64,000 nt of DNA from Dasypus novemcinctus (lineage: Eukaryota; Chordata; Mammalia; Cingulata; Dasypodidae), in the NCBI RefSeq assembly GCF_030445035.2, contig NC_080680.1, positions 111,936,228-112,000,227 of the forward strand, in the 5' to 3' direction. Each line of letters starts with the position of its first letter. Positions within the stretch are counted from its first letter, which is position 1. The notes under the pieces were generated by a model. It had not been told where the DNA came from. It was given only the letters and a program-made list of their open reading frames with translations, and searched no databases. The position numbers and the translations under genes are program-made. Shown here in pieces: positions 39,901-47,177 of this stretch.

Positions 39901-42900
39901 CTTATAGTTTTAAAAGTAATTTCTGCTTCATAATTTCATTTGATTCTTACAATAGTTTATCAGAGAACATGAATGATTTGTTCAAGTCTCATAGCTTTTA
40001 TTTATTTTTTAAAGATTTATTTTTTTAAATTTCTCCCCCCTCTAGCCCCCCTCACCCCCAGTTGTCTGCTCTCTGTGTCCATTTGCTGTGTGTCCTTCTG
40101 TGACTGCTTCTATCCTTATCAGTGGCACCAGGAATCTGTGTTTCTTTTTGTTGTGTCATCTTGCTGCGTCAACTCTGTGTGTGTGTGGCGCCATTCCTGG
40201 GCAGGCTGCACTTTCTTTCTCACTGGGCGGCTCTCCTTACAGGGCACACTCGTTGCACGTGGGGCTCCCCTATGCGGGGGACATCCCTGCGTCGCACAGC
40301 ACTCCTTGTGCGCATCAGCACTGCACATGGGCCAGCTCATCACACGGGTCAGGAGGCCCTGGGTTTGAACCTTGGACCTCCCATGTGGTAGGCGGATGCC
40401 CTATCCACTGGGCCAAGTCCGCTTCCCTCTCATAGCTTTTAAGAGGCAAAACTCACTACTAGATTCTAGATGATTCACACTTGTTCATTGCTCTTCTTAA
40501 TAATGCATTCTGTTGCTCCCTTTGTTTTAATTGATTTTTCATTTGTAGAGTTTGAATTCTTGGTAGTATTCAATCTGATATTCCCTAAAATCTAATGAAG
40601 GTATTACTGTGATTATTTTATAGATTCAGAATTAAAGCTTAAAATGACATGCTTCATCAAAGTTAGACAACTGAGTTTTTAGAAGAATTCAGGTTGGAAT
40701 TAGAAATGAGAATTTCCTGATTTTTGGTCTGATCCTCTTTCCATTATGTAACATACCTTGGTTAAGTCATATCAGATCTCATATATTTAATTGATGAAGC
40801 AAAATGAAAAAGTTTTAAAGGGACATATAACATTTAAGGATTACTTGTCAGTTTTAAAATTTCTTTACACTATAAAATTAACATATATGTAATGTGTACT
40901 TGAACTAAAAAAAGTACCCTAAGATATAATAAATATTAAATTTGCTTTTAGAATAGTGTCTACTTAGCATTATTACTTTATTCAATATGATTAGTCTATT
41001 AATCTATAAAATATTATTCAAAATTTGTTATCTGTTAATACACAAAATGCTTAAAAATTTTAATATTATAAACCAATTTCCAGGCAAAAACTTGTTCTTC
41101 CCTTCTTAATAATTCACTTTATTCCAGAGGAGAGGGGCCACTGAAAACTTCCCAAGATTTAATTCATCAACTAGAGGTATGTTTTGTTTCCATTTGATGG
41201 TGCAACTTTAATTCTGGACTAAAAGTGGGTTAATGATATGCTCTATCATGTGGTGGTCTTGCATGTACACACACACGTGTTCTGTAGAGGTAGAAAAGTG
41301 GAAAGATAGAAGGCTTGAAACATCATTGTGTTGAGCTTTTTTTGTTCTCACTTGAAAGAAACCTAAATATTAAAGGGATAAAAAAGAATGGGTTTCTTGA
41401 TAGTCAATAGATGCAGTAAGTTTTAGTTTTTCCCAAGAAGGTGGAAATATCCTGTTAGCCTAGAAATCTCTCATACTTTCCAGAGTTCCAGAGGTTTTTT
41501 GGCCTCTTTGTTATTGAACTAGATGAATGATAATGATTAATTCAGATATACATGAGAAAGGATATATACTAGGCTGAGACCATTAGGGGGTAACTCAGTA
41601 TATGTTAGTTTCTTTCTTTCTTTCCATATTCCAGATGATTTAGGGCATTAGGGAGAAACAGATGAGCTAACACTCACCTGCATGTCCTGGTTTGTCTACT
41701 GGAACTCCATGTAGGCCCATCTCTAATTCTCCTCCTTCCAGTTAGATGCTTTGGATTGGCAAGTGGTTTGCAAGATTCCTTTTTTAATTTTCCCAACCCT
41801 CATGTTAGTCTGTTTGCCTGTCTAGAAGCAAGAGCATTTCTGCATTTGAAATCTGAAGTTTCTGCCACATTATAAATTCTCTTATTATGCTTACTCTGGC
41901 ATTCCCAAAGACTTGAGCCTCTTCAGTAGGAATTTCAGCTTGGGTGACGATTCTCAACAGAGGCAGAAGAACTACAGAAAATAATCCTTTCTGGATTTCT
42001 GTAGATTATAAATGAGCTATTTCTCTTGAAACAATCTCTTGAAACATTCTAGATTCATATTTGTTCAGTTTTGCCCATGTCCATTCTTAAGTCATACCAC
42101 ACCATGGGGGGTGGTTCACTGCAAAAGATAAACTACTCACCTTTCTGCATGAGCTTATTCATTAAACCAATGTTTGTTGAATCATCTAGAAAATGTGATG
42201 AATGTAAAATGGCATATGTCATGCAGAAAATATTTATTGAGTTGTACTATGTGTCAGACTCTAGGCATAGGCACTCTGGAGAAAAGGTAAACAAAACAAA
42301 GCCCCTGCCCTCATGAAGCTTACATTCTACTAGGAGGATAGGGACAAAACATTAAGGATATAATGCCCATATAAGTATGTGGAGATAAAATAACAGAGGA
42401 TAAGAAGGTAGAGGTGATAGAGGGGTGGCCAGAAAAGACCTCTCTGAGGAGGTAACATTTGAGTAGAGACTTTACTCAAGAGATTAAGCTGGATGGCTAT
42501 CTGAGGATAGAGTATTTCAGACAGACGGAACAAGTGCAAAGGCCCTGAGGTATAGGGGCAGGCTTGATAGATCGAACAGTAAGGAGGCAGTGTAGATGAA
42601 TGGGGTGAGCAAGGGGAAAGTGGTAAGATATGACAACTCTGTAAGCCAGCTCAGTGTGATGGAAAATCCGTTGAGGGTTTTGAGAAGCAGTGACATTATC
42701 TGACTTAGGATTTAAAAGGTTTAGGGCCTGACCAACAAGGTAAATGGTAATGCCATTTACTGACAGAGGGAACACTGGGGGAGGACTTCAGATTTAGGGA
42801 GTGGGAATCCAACATTTGATTTTTGCTCATGTTAAAGTAGGATATACAAGACTGGTGTCTCAGAGGCTAGATAAGAATGAAGAGAAAGATTGGGAGTCCT

Positions 42901-45900
42901 CAGCATTAAGGTGGTTTTAAAGTCATGATACTGTATGAGGCAAACTCCAAGGGGTCTGCAGGCTAGAAGGGAAGAGAAGGTGTGTAAAATAGGAAGTGGT
43001 AAAGTGCAACGATGAGGAACGTATGAGGAAAGGCATCAGTCACATAGGTTAGAATCGAGGTGTCAAGCCCATTGGTTTCCCTTCTAAAGAGTAGGGAAAG
43101 GTGCCGAGGACTCTTTGACCTTGAGATTATATTACCCAGTGGCAGTAAATTGTTAAGGAAGCTAGATAGAAGGTTAAAGTTAACCCTGGAGTTATTGCTT
43201 TCTTAGTCTTCATGTTCTTTATCTAATTTAATCTCTAAGACCTGTTGTTTTTCTTTGCAAATCACTCTCAGATTTGCCCTGTTCTCTTCATTCTTACTGC
43301 TGCCACATAAAGCTAAGCCTTCATCCCTCTCCTCTCCTGGATTCTCTCACTCCAAAATATTCTGCATACCACTTAAAAATAACCTTCCTAAATATTTCTA
43401 TCTTACCTATTGAACCTTCTTTTTAAGTATTTCCCATTGTTCTGTTCTCATTAACTTGTAAAATGCACGATGCCTGGTGAATAGTGAAAACCAATCAAAT
43501 TGGTCCTCTTGAATGGTTGCTTAGTGAACATGGGTAAGACAAATTTTTCTTGCTTAGCTGGAAGCAGAAAATTCTAATTTTTAAAAACTCCTGCTCTAAG
43601 ATTCATTACCCTTTTATAATTCAGGATATTATGATATTAGCTCCAGATCCCTCCAAAATCCCAGACACAATTTATGACTAAATATCATAGGTCATTGACT
43701 CTTAAAAAGGACTGAAGGTATCCCAGTGTGGAGGAGACCCTCAGGCATTGATTCTGTAGTAGGTCTGGGAAATCTCTTTCTGAGTACGTGGACATTCTTG
43801 TGTTTTCCTGGGTGCAACAAAAACTGTTTGTTTTTCTCTTTTTTTTGTTCCTTGCAACAAAAACTTTAAAGAATTCCATGACAGACTTTTGGTGTTTAGT
43901 TTTTTGTTTTTATTTTTTAATTCTATATAAAAATTATTTAAATATATTTCTTACCAACTGTCCATAAGACACACATCTAAAATAGTGTTTTTCCTTTCCA
44001 CCAGGTTTTTGCCACAGAGGGTTTAAAGCTAGCTTCAAGTGTACAGGCTATTTCAAAACAGGTAATGCATGCCTGTCTGCCTGGGGCTGGTGATGTCAGG
44101 TATACCCACTCTGGAGAGAGTGGGAGGGTATATTAAGGTATAAAGGTATTAAGGTATAAAAGATGGAGTTTTGTTGCTGTTGTTATAACTTCCTAAATTA
44201 CATTTCAGCTGAAAGATGATGATAAGCGTATGCTTCTCCTGGAAGTAAACAAGCTAATTCCTCTGTGCCACCAGCTCCAGACAATAACCAAGACACCCTT
44301 ACAGAATAAAGTATTTCTAAAGGTAAAAGACAAGTATGGGTTATTCGTGCAGATACTTGAGAAACTTTTATACTTGTGCTCTTATCAGGTTAGTTTCCAG
44401 CCTCTTTTTTCTTCCAAGTGTTATTACCCACAAAAGGGCAATTTATTTCCATTCTCATGCCTTAACTGTAAGAATTATTTATTATGCTGTTGTTATAACT
44501 GGCCCCAAGAAGCAGTAGGTCACTAAATAAACAAGCTTTTTGGACATGATTAATTCTGTAGCTCCATTTAATGACAATTCTGTTAAATCCTGAAGTCATC
44601 ATATATCTGACTAGGGCACAAACTCAGAAACTGGGCTCCCGTAATTTGTCTCTGGAAGTATAGGCTTATCCCCACAAATCAGTGCAGAGAATTGCAAAGC
44701 AATTTGGAGAGCTTTGAGAAGGCCCTAATGGCCTGAAGTAGAACATCTGGTTTTCTACCCATGTTTCCTGGGGTTCCACCAAACAGGCATGAGACCTGGG
44801 CAGCAACCCCTAGTCCTCTCTTCTGGGGCCTTAAGTTGTCTCCTTAAATCCCCTAATCTGAATACCTTTCAAGATGTCTTAAATTTCCATAATGGAGAAA
44901 TTTTATCATTTAGAACTAAATATATAATAAAGTTTTTTAAGTACCCACTGTACGACTGGATTTGTACACTGTCACTGTAGGTTGACAAGTGCATTGCAAA
45001 GACAAGATCTGTGATGGCTCTCTTGGTCCAGCTTCTCTCACTTTGCTATAAACTACTGAAGGTGAGATAGTTTTTTCTATCTTAAATGCACATATTATTT
45101 GTTTAAAGGAAAAAGCAAAATAAAATGATTACTATTTTATTTTACAAAATCTTTTTTTTTCCAGAGTTCAGCAGAAACTAATTGTCCTAATATCCCAACC
45201 TCAGATGGAAAACAAAAGATGGGTCTCAGTTACAAATAAAGATACCGTGGATGATAAAGCTTGAGAAGTTTTAGGGGTCAGATCTTTGGAACAACATGTG
45301 GCAAATGTGACATTTTTAGAATGCAAATCTTTATATTTTCAGAAATTCAATAATTTTATATAGAAAATACTGAAATCTTGCCTTATTTTCTGATCATGAA
45401 ACTGATTGTGAAGCTTCTTGATGACTGATAAGTAAGTGCCACAGTAGTTGAAAGAATTTCAGTTGCAGTGTGATTTTAAGGGACAGTGCCTTTAATATGT
45501 TCTATGAAAGTCAAACCAAATAGCCTGTCTCGATGGCAGCTTAATCCAAAGAAGCTATTTTGAGTATGTGCTCATCTTTGGCATACTTGATCTTACTGTT
45601 TTCTATCCTTATTTAAGCTTATCATCTAGAATACTGATTTTCAGTAGGAGATATGCAGCAGTCTGGAGTAATGCTAAATTTTCCTTAAACCTATCGTCTC
45701 TTCCTCAATCCCTCTGTCAACCAAGTGTGATGCGGGCTCCTCTGCTGTCCCTTGTCCCAGATCACGCATGGCAGTAGTCACCTTGTGCTCTAGCAAGCAT
45801 TTCACATCATCACAGGTTATCTTTTGTGCTGCTCATGTCCTTCTCCCATTCCCTAAAGTTGGGTAATGGAGCTCACTCCACGGAATCCTGGAAGAACTCA

Positions 45901-46081
45901 CTAGGAGTTGGCTTTTAGTCCTAGTTCTAGCATGGCTGGCCTGTCTGCCCTGAATGTTAGCTGGAATCTGAAACTTATCTTACAAGTGTAAAAAAATATT
46001 TTTGAACTTGCAGTGATAACTGATGGAATGAAAGATCTGAAAGACTGAGAACTATGGAATCAAGAAACTATTTAGAATAAA
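6781..46081 (+). CDS. CTNNAL1: CTNNAL1 (alpha-catulin), 3' part of gene: last 11 coding exons and 3' UTR
   Basis: Eleven exons on the + strand join in frame into about 340 residues that follow, almost residue for residue, the C-terminal half of human alpha-catulin as I remember it (734 aa; this part starts near residue 397). Alpha-catulin is a vinculin/alpha-catenin family protein of helical bundles. From the literature it is linked to Rho signalling through the exchange factor Lbc (ARHGEF1), to NF-kappaB scaffolding and to dystrobrevin at the membrane. All introns checked have GT-AG borders and compatible phases. The upstream exons (N-terminal vinculin-like repeats) are outside the window. 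Two introns of 11.1 and 11.8 kb are filled with L1, LTR and SINE insertions. The gene is tail-to-tail with ABITRAM. The oddity is the last exon, where the acceptor is ambiguous (see 45165-45264). Identity is very secure; exact expression and isoforms cannot be seen. Confidence 0.97.
7230..7720. repeat. Unclassified interspersed repeat, possibly related to 55150-55860
   Basis: A G/A-rich stretch with ggtttaataaagaagc followed by purine-rich sequence resembles the organisation at 55150-55860 (gatttaatataaagtc). Family unknown; similarity judged by eye only. Confidence 0.3.
8330..8460 (+). repeat. MIR-like fragment
   Basis: The spacing and content of gagactttggttaagtc and the following text resemble the MIR core. 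Diverged; call by eye. Confidence 0.35.
8705..8797 (+). CDS. CTNNAL1: CTNNAL1 coding exon, 31 codons
   Basis: The acceptor is ttctcacag and the donor CAG|gtatga; phase 0 at both ends. It reads [20 protein letters not shown] then [11 protein letters not shown], matching human alpha-catulin with conservative I/V changes. Confidence 0.96.
9312..9660 (+). mobile_element. DAS-SINE with TSD and 16-G run
   Basis: Typical head, B box and body; G16 at 9612-9627; tail AAATAAATAAATCTTT plus A. The direct repeat aaaaaaggcatg ends at 9311 on the left and at 9666 on the right. It lies sense to CTNNAL1 in an intron. Confidence 0.93.
9859..10118 (-). mobile_element. Short tRNA-derived SINE (DAS-related), minus strand
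   Basis: T-rich start (tail on the minus strand), then gtctgctctctgtgtccg, ending in the tRNA-like head by ccactcccca. Flanked by gtgatattcc (9849-9858) and gtgacattcc (10119-10128), a 10-bp duplication with one mismatch. Confidence 0.8.
10556..10790 (+). mobile_element. Dimeric tRNA-type SINE
   Basis: Two tRNA-like units (ggatgtggctcaagcagtt at 10563 and gctgatgtggctcagtgg at 10692) are joined by a CAAACAA-rich linker and followed by an A run. The first monomer has the modified B box ggtttgttc, the second ggtttcaatcc. Confidence 0.75.
11547..11994 (-). mobile_element. Solo LTR (ERVL/MaLR-like, family B) with perfect 5-bp TSD
   Basis: A 448-bp block runs from TGTATTAGTCAGGGTTC to CTAACCATCACA. 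On the minus strand it is TGTGATGGTTAG...CTGACTAATACA. It is flanked by perfect CTGAC direct repeats at 11542-11546 and 11995-11999. It shares only the terminal motif with family A. Confidence 0.8.
13211..13452 (+). repeat. Imperfect trinucleotide microsatellite (CAC/CTA-rich)
   Basis: About 240 bp built from CCA, CTA, CTG and CAC triplets in one register. The + strand is almost free of G. This makes long Pro/Leu-rich open frames on + and Gly/Ser-rich ones on -, which are not genes. Confidence 0.9.
13803..13953 (+). CDS. CTNNAL1: CTNNAL1 coding exon, 50 codons + 1 nt
   Basis: The acceptor is tgtttctttag and the donor CGAG|gtgaga; it starts in phase 0 and ends in phase 1. It reads [20 protein letters not shown] through SDVFEGRRG. 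The predicted helix with [15 protein letters not shown] is typical of the vinculin-family bundle. It is followed by an 11.1-kb repeat-filled intron. Confidence 0.96.
16150..17795 (+). mobile_element. L1 LINE fragment (ORF1 3' part to endonuclease region), interrupted by an LTR
   Basis: Old L1 text includes tttacagatgaacaaaagc and the ORF2 endonuclease region (ctagtgtcagtggattaaat-like text at 17380; aaaatagactttaaattata at 17566). Frames are broken. The next L1 begins immediately after it. Confidence 0.7.
16658..17100 (+). mobile_element. 443-bp solo LTR with perfect 5-bp TSD in L1
   Basis: A GC-richer block splits the L1. CTACT flanks it exactly at 16653-16657 and 17101-17105, and the L1 text rejoins across it. 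It ends in CTAACA, while the first bases TTTAG lack the canonical TG. A TATA-like tgtataaaatc occurs near 16910, followed by C-rich repeats. Endogenous-retrovirus LTR; class not determined. Confidence 0.7.
17796..21592 (+). mobile_element. L1 LINE with 5' UTR monomers, ORF1 and 5' half of ORF2
   Basis: It starts at a typical L1 5' end (caagatgatggcc). A 5' UTR with about nine tandem units of roughly 110 bp spans about 18.35-19.38 kb. The ORF1 coiled-coil region is readable at 19430-19828 ([20 protein letters not shown]) before frames break. The ORF2 endonuclease/early RT part is open at 21069-21578 ([20 protein letters not shown]). Truncated where an LTR begins at 21593. Non-functional. Confidence 0.85.
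18350..19385 (+). repeat. Tandem ~110-bp monomers of an L1 5' UTR
   Basis: The motif ctgggcaactacaggtgc and variants recur at about 18475, 18587, 18707, 18817, 18925, 19028, 19142, 19255 and 19362. The spacing is 103-120 bp, and each copy is followed by gctttt(g)gcc and a gggcacctgtagctcca-like segment. Confidence 0.8.
21593..21668 (-). mobile_element. ERVL-like LTR, family A, truncated copy
   Basis: Only the first 76 bp remain (TGTACTAGTCAGCCAAAG to tatttgggtagagacc). Sequence beyond is lost at a SINE junction. Confidence 0.8.
21669..21798 (-). mobile_element. tRNA-derived SINE fragment
   Basis: A T run followed by tgcatcaccttgctgagtt and ending in gagccacaaccgcttcccc, the minus-strand tRNA-like head of the DAS group. 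Confidence 0.65.
21830..22330. repeat. Possible degenerate LTR
   Basis: The arrangement gatgagtttatttgggggg with a purine-rich surround recalls gagtgtttattaggggg in the LTR at 394-795. No clear ends or duplication. Weak call. Confidence 0.25.
23442..23737. mobile_element. hAT-type non-autonomous DNA transposon remnant
   Basis: The run ctgtccaatagaaatacgac near the left end and tcaagtgcccagtagtcaa near the right resemble a widespread eutherian MER/Charlie-type element. Family name uncertain. Confidence 0.5.
23948..24373 (+). mobile_element. DAS-SINE with 15-bp perfect TSD
   Basis: Full-length element with B box ggttcaaacccg, a GGGG-rich segment and tail AAATAAATAAATAAATC. The direct repeat aagaagtaattactg is at 23933-23947 and 24374-24388. 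Confidence 0.95.
25055..25092 (+). CDS. CTNNAL1: CTNNAL1 38-nt small exon
   Basis: The acceptor is atttgtag and the donor GTG|gtgagt. With the G carried from the previous exon it encodes [13 protein letters not shown] (human ends KPM). It is isolated between introns of 11.1 and 11.8 kb. Its length is not a multiple of three, so skipping it would break the frame. Confidence 0.93.
26812..27034 (+). mobile_element. tRNA-derived SINE in L1
   Basis: The head aagtggagcagatgtggctc is followed by a spacer, a second partial unit (gagtggaagtggctcaag) and an A-rich tail. L1 text resumes after it at agaaattaagacattccc. Confidence 0.7.
27305..27520 (+). mobile_element. Dimeric tRNA-type SINE with TSD
   Basis: Two units (agcagatgtggctcaagtgg, gtcagtgtggttcagtgg) are separated by a CAAACAA-rich linker. 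The near-perfect repeat aaaagtaaag flanks it (27293- and 27521-). Confidence 0.85.
27655..28137 (+). mobile_element. Composite three-part SINE, 483 bp
   Basis: One insertion bounded by acatgattgtt (ending about 27653) and acataattgtt (28141-28151). It holds a tRNA-like head (27655), a repeated ctcctaaagaagacag-type segment at 27728 and 27847, and a third tRNA-like unit at 27960 (gagcggaggtggctcaaac). It ends in AAATAAAATAAATCTTTTA. Confidence 0.75.
29073..30468 (-). mobile_element. Inverted L1 3'-end fragment inside L1 ORF2
   Basis: On the minus strand this contains the familiar L1 3'-region text (atgaatggataaagaaatt, acatggatgaacctgaagg, gccagacacaaaagtac). L1 ORF2 reads through if the block is removed. 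The flanks aatttaaaaatg (29061) and aattaaacaatg (30469) look like a 12-bp duplication. It holds the LTR at 29143. Confidence 0.75.
29143..29743 (-). mobile_element. ERVL-like solo LTR, family A, copy in inverted L1
   Basis: From TGTGTTAGCCAAAG to the diverged right end aaactgcaact. Perfect CCATC direct repeats at 29138-29142 and 29744-29748. Confidence 0.85.
31273..31594 (+). mobile_element. Tigger-type (Tc1/mariner) internally deleted DNA transposon
   Basis: The left end CAGTTGTACCTCACTTTGTT and right end aatatctcctaggtagtc are Tigger1/MER2-group termini. The TA target duplicate is at 31271-31272 and 31595-31596. The L1 text (cagaccaata / tcccttatggatatag) rejoins exactly across it. No transposase remains. 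Confidence 0.85.
31896..32394 (-). mobile_element. ERVL-like solo LTR, family A, perfect TSD
   Basis: From TGTATTAATCAGCCAAAG to CTGCTACA, 499 bp. Perfect GGCAT repeats at 31891-31895 and 32395-32399. It interrupts the L1 ORF2 text gataaagggcat / atttgaaaaaccc. Confidence 0.9.
33158..33371 (+). mobile_element. Dimeric tRNA-type SINE in L1 with TSD
   Basis: Two units with a CAAAAATAAACAA linker. Direct repeats caaacagtatgg (33146-33157) and caaagcaatatgg (33372-33384). L1 text gtactggtacaaggacag resumes after it. Confidence 0.88.
34385..34868 (-). mobile_element. Old long DAS-type SINE, minus strand
   Basis: T-rich start, then gtctgctctctgtgtcca and repeated cagcactcctg segments, ending in gagccacatccatttccc. 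The flanks ctccttttctttt and ctccttttatttt are a rough duplication. More diverged than the other DAS copies. Confidence 0.75.
34988..35580 (+). mobile_element. ERVL-like solo LTR, family A, plus strand
   Basis: Reads TGTAGCAGTTTGATAG to GCAGACTAATACA, 593 bp. The flanks cttgt (34983-34987) and cttat (35581-35585) differ by one base. It is the only family-A copy sense to CTNNAL1. Confidence 0.88.
35930..36125. other. GC-rich patch with short ATG frame
   Basis: About 130 bp of GC-rich sequence leads into ATG at 36060 with 21 codons ([21 protein letters not shown], stop), hydrophobic like a signal peptide. It has the look of a 5' leader, but no continuation, intron border or recognised family was found. 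Confidence 0.25.
36857..36907 (+). CDS. CTNNAL1: CTNNAL1 coding exon, 17 codons
   Basis: The acceptor is cttttctcccag and the donor GAG|gtaaga; phase 0 at both ends. It encodes [17 protein letters not shown] (human has KPDKPDSE), a polar linker between helical bundles. Only 91 bp of intron separate it from the next exon. Confidence 0.95.
36999..37153 (+). CDS. CTNNAL1: CTNNAL1 coding exon, 51 codons + 2 nt
   Basis: The acceptor is gctttgtag and the donor ACTAG|gtaaat. It reads [20 protein letters not shown], then [20 protein letters not shown], then [12 protein letters not shown] (last codon split). This is the start of the C-terminal vinculin-homology region. Human has NEIVQYGRN where this reads NEIVDYGRN. 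Confidence 0.96.
38115..38316 (+). mobile_element. Dimeric tRNA-type SINE
   Basis: Units gagcagttgtgactcaagc and gaagctgatgtggctcagtg with a linker and A-rich end. Flanked by aaagaaaaaggcag and aaagaaaggcag. Confidence 0.78.
40001..40427 (-). mobile_element. DAS-SINE, minus strand, with TSD
   Basis: Reads taaagatttattt, then a C-rich tract, and ends gccaagtccgcttccc. Direct repeat tctcatagctttt at 39987- and 40428-40440. Antisense to CTNNAL1. Confidence 0.93.
41128..41176 (+). CDS. CTNNAL1: CTNNAL1 coding exon, 49 nt
   Basis: The acceptor is tttattccag and the donor GAG|gtatgt. The first base completes the Arg codon from the previous exon, then [16 protein letters not shown] follows, as in human alpha-catulin. 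Confidence 0.95.
41177..44004. other. CTNNAL1 intron (2.8 kb)
   Basis: An L2-like stretch at 42160-42740; otherwise unique-looking sequence with no recognised feature. Confidence 0.5.
42160..42740 (+). repeat. Old L2/MIR-type LINE-derived repeat
   Basis: The stretches tatttattgagttgtactatg, ccctgccctcatgaagctt and gtgcaaaggccctgagg are typical of ancient mammalian-wide repeats. Exact family uncertain. Confidence 0.5.
44005..44061 (+). CDS. CTNNAL1: CTNNAL1 coding exon, 19 codons
   Basis: The acceptor is tttccaccag and the donor CAG|gtaatg; phase 0 at both ends. It encodes [19 protein letters not shown] (human VFAAEGLKLTSSVQAFSKQ). Confidence 0.95.
44209..44322 (+). CDS. CTNNAL1: CTNNAL1 coding exon, 38 codons
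   Basis: The acceptor is acatttcag and the donor AAG|gtaaaa; phase 0 at both ends. It encodes [20 protein letters not shown] then [18 protein letters not shown], matching human with a few conservative changes. Confidence 0.96.
44981..45061 (+). CDS. CTNNAL1: CTNNAL1 penultimate coding exon, 27 codons
   Basis: The acceptor is cactgtag and the donor AAG|gtgaga; phase 0 at both ends. It encodes [20 protein letters not shown] then LCYKLLK, the C-terminal helix of the protein. Confidence 0.96.
45165..45264 (+). CDS. CTNNAL1: CTNNAL1 terminal coding exon; acceptor ambiguous
   Basis: The human-like C-terminus is visible as [20 protein letters not shown] with its stop at 45262-45264 (human, as recalled, [22 protein letters not shown]). 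Four AGs could start the exon. The one with the best pyrimidine tract (exon from 45165) puts the message in a different frame that stops at 45235-45237. AGs giving exon starts 45172, 45175 or 45205 all keep the conserved frame; the last adds only MENKRWVSV and so on. The conserved frame is therefore intact, but which acceptor is used cannot be read from sequence. Confidence 0.85.
45265..46081 (+). other. CTNNAL1: CTNNAL1 3' UTR with AATAAA
   Basis: About 0.8 kb of unique sequence follows the stop codon. A canonical AATAAA lies at 46076-46081 and a second, more distal candidate at 46792-46797. The true cleavage site is inferred, not seen. Confidence 0.6.
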
Positions 46082-46099
46082 GTCTGAAAATCACATTTT

Positions 46100-47170
46100 T
46101 ATGTTGTTTTGGCATGTTCATTATAAAACAAGCATTTTTTATCTTGTCTTAATATAATTTAAGATTTTTAAGTTTTCCTTGTTATGGTGGGGTGGAGTTT
46201 TGACTGATATACGATATAGTAGGGTTATCTTTGTTTTGGGCTTGTTTCATAGTGCTTATCAGTGCTCTGAAATTCTTTTTTAAATCTAATGGGACATATC
46301 AGTTGCCAACTGGTAGTAGTTATGTAAACGTATCTGATCATCTGTATCTGGGTTAGCCATCACAGTCAATACAAAAGATCCTCAAGAACCACAGTACTAC
46401 CAACTAGCCAGCCAATATTTATTGAAGAAAACTTAAAAAACACACTTTTATTACATTTCTTTTCACTTTGAACCCTGTGAAAAAGTGCCTCCAGCTGGTT
46501 CTTCTAGCTAGTGAATTCACCTTAAGGGCAGAGTAGGAAGCACTGCTTAAACCCTAATTCCCAGGGTTCAGTGATATGATGACATCTGCAAATGTGAAAT
46601 GTGAAATTGAGTTTAACTTATTATAGGTCTGTAAGACAAAATGGGAGGCACTCAGCTTGGTTAATGATCTTTAGAATATATTTCTTTAAACAGTCAAAAT
46701 CATCAAGCATTTTTATTTTCTGAAACCAAAATATTGTTTTAAAGTATAATAGAAATAATGGAGAAGTGATGTGAAGCAATATTATATGTAAAATAAAATA
46801 GATATATAATTTAACATCTTTGGTACCTTTGTTTTACGAATGATCTTCAAGAATCGTTTGTGTCATTTGCAGTGGGGAGCTGCTGGTCTGTGCTTACATT
46901 TTCAGTCCATTGTAGGTGTTTTTAATTACTCCTTATATCATGTCTGATGGATGTATTTACAGGCTAGTCATGCTGACACTCAAATTCCAAGAAGTTTTTC
47001 TTGTGAATCACAAATAGTTTTTGGTTTTATTTACAGAATAATTTTCCTACTATCTGAAAAAAAGAATATTCTCTTATGTAAAATGTACATAGGGGTGGGA
47101 GAGAACTTAAAACTTCAACCAGCATAAAAAGATAAATTTACACATTAAGTAACTTCATCTATATGAAAGG
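46100..47170. other. Tail-to-tail gap between CTNNAL1 and ABITRAM
   Basis: AT-rich sequence between the two convergent genes. No exon, RNA gene or recognisable repeat was seen. Poly(A) signals for both directions lie here or at its borders. Confidence 0.5.
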
Positions 47171-47177
47171 ATTGTGT

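Larger units (their letters stand above)
37154..41127. other. CTNNAL1 intron (4.0 kb)
   Basis: Contains a dimeric SINE (38115), a TTTTG repeat (about 39120-39142) and a minus-strand DAS-SINE (40001). 37.4-38.0 kb may be an old LINE fragment. Otherwise nothing recognised. Confidence 0.5.
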
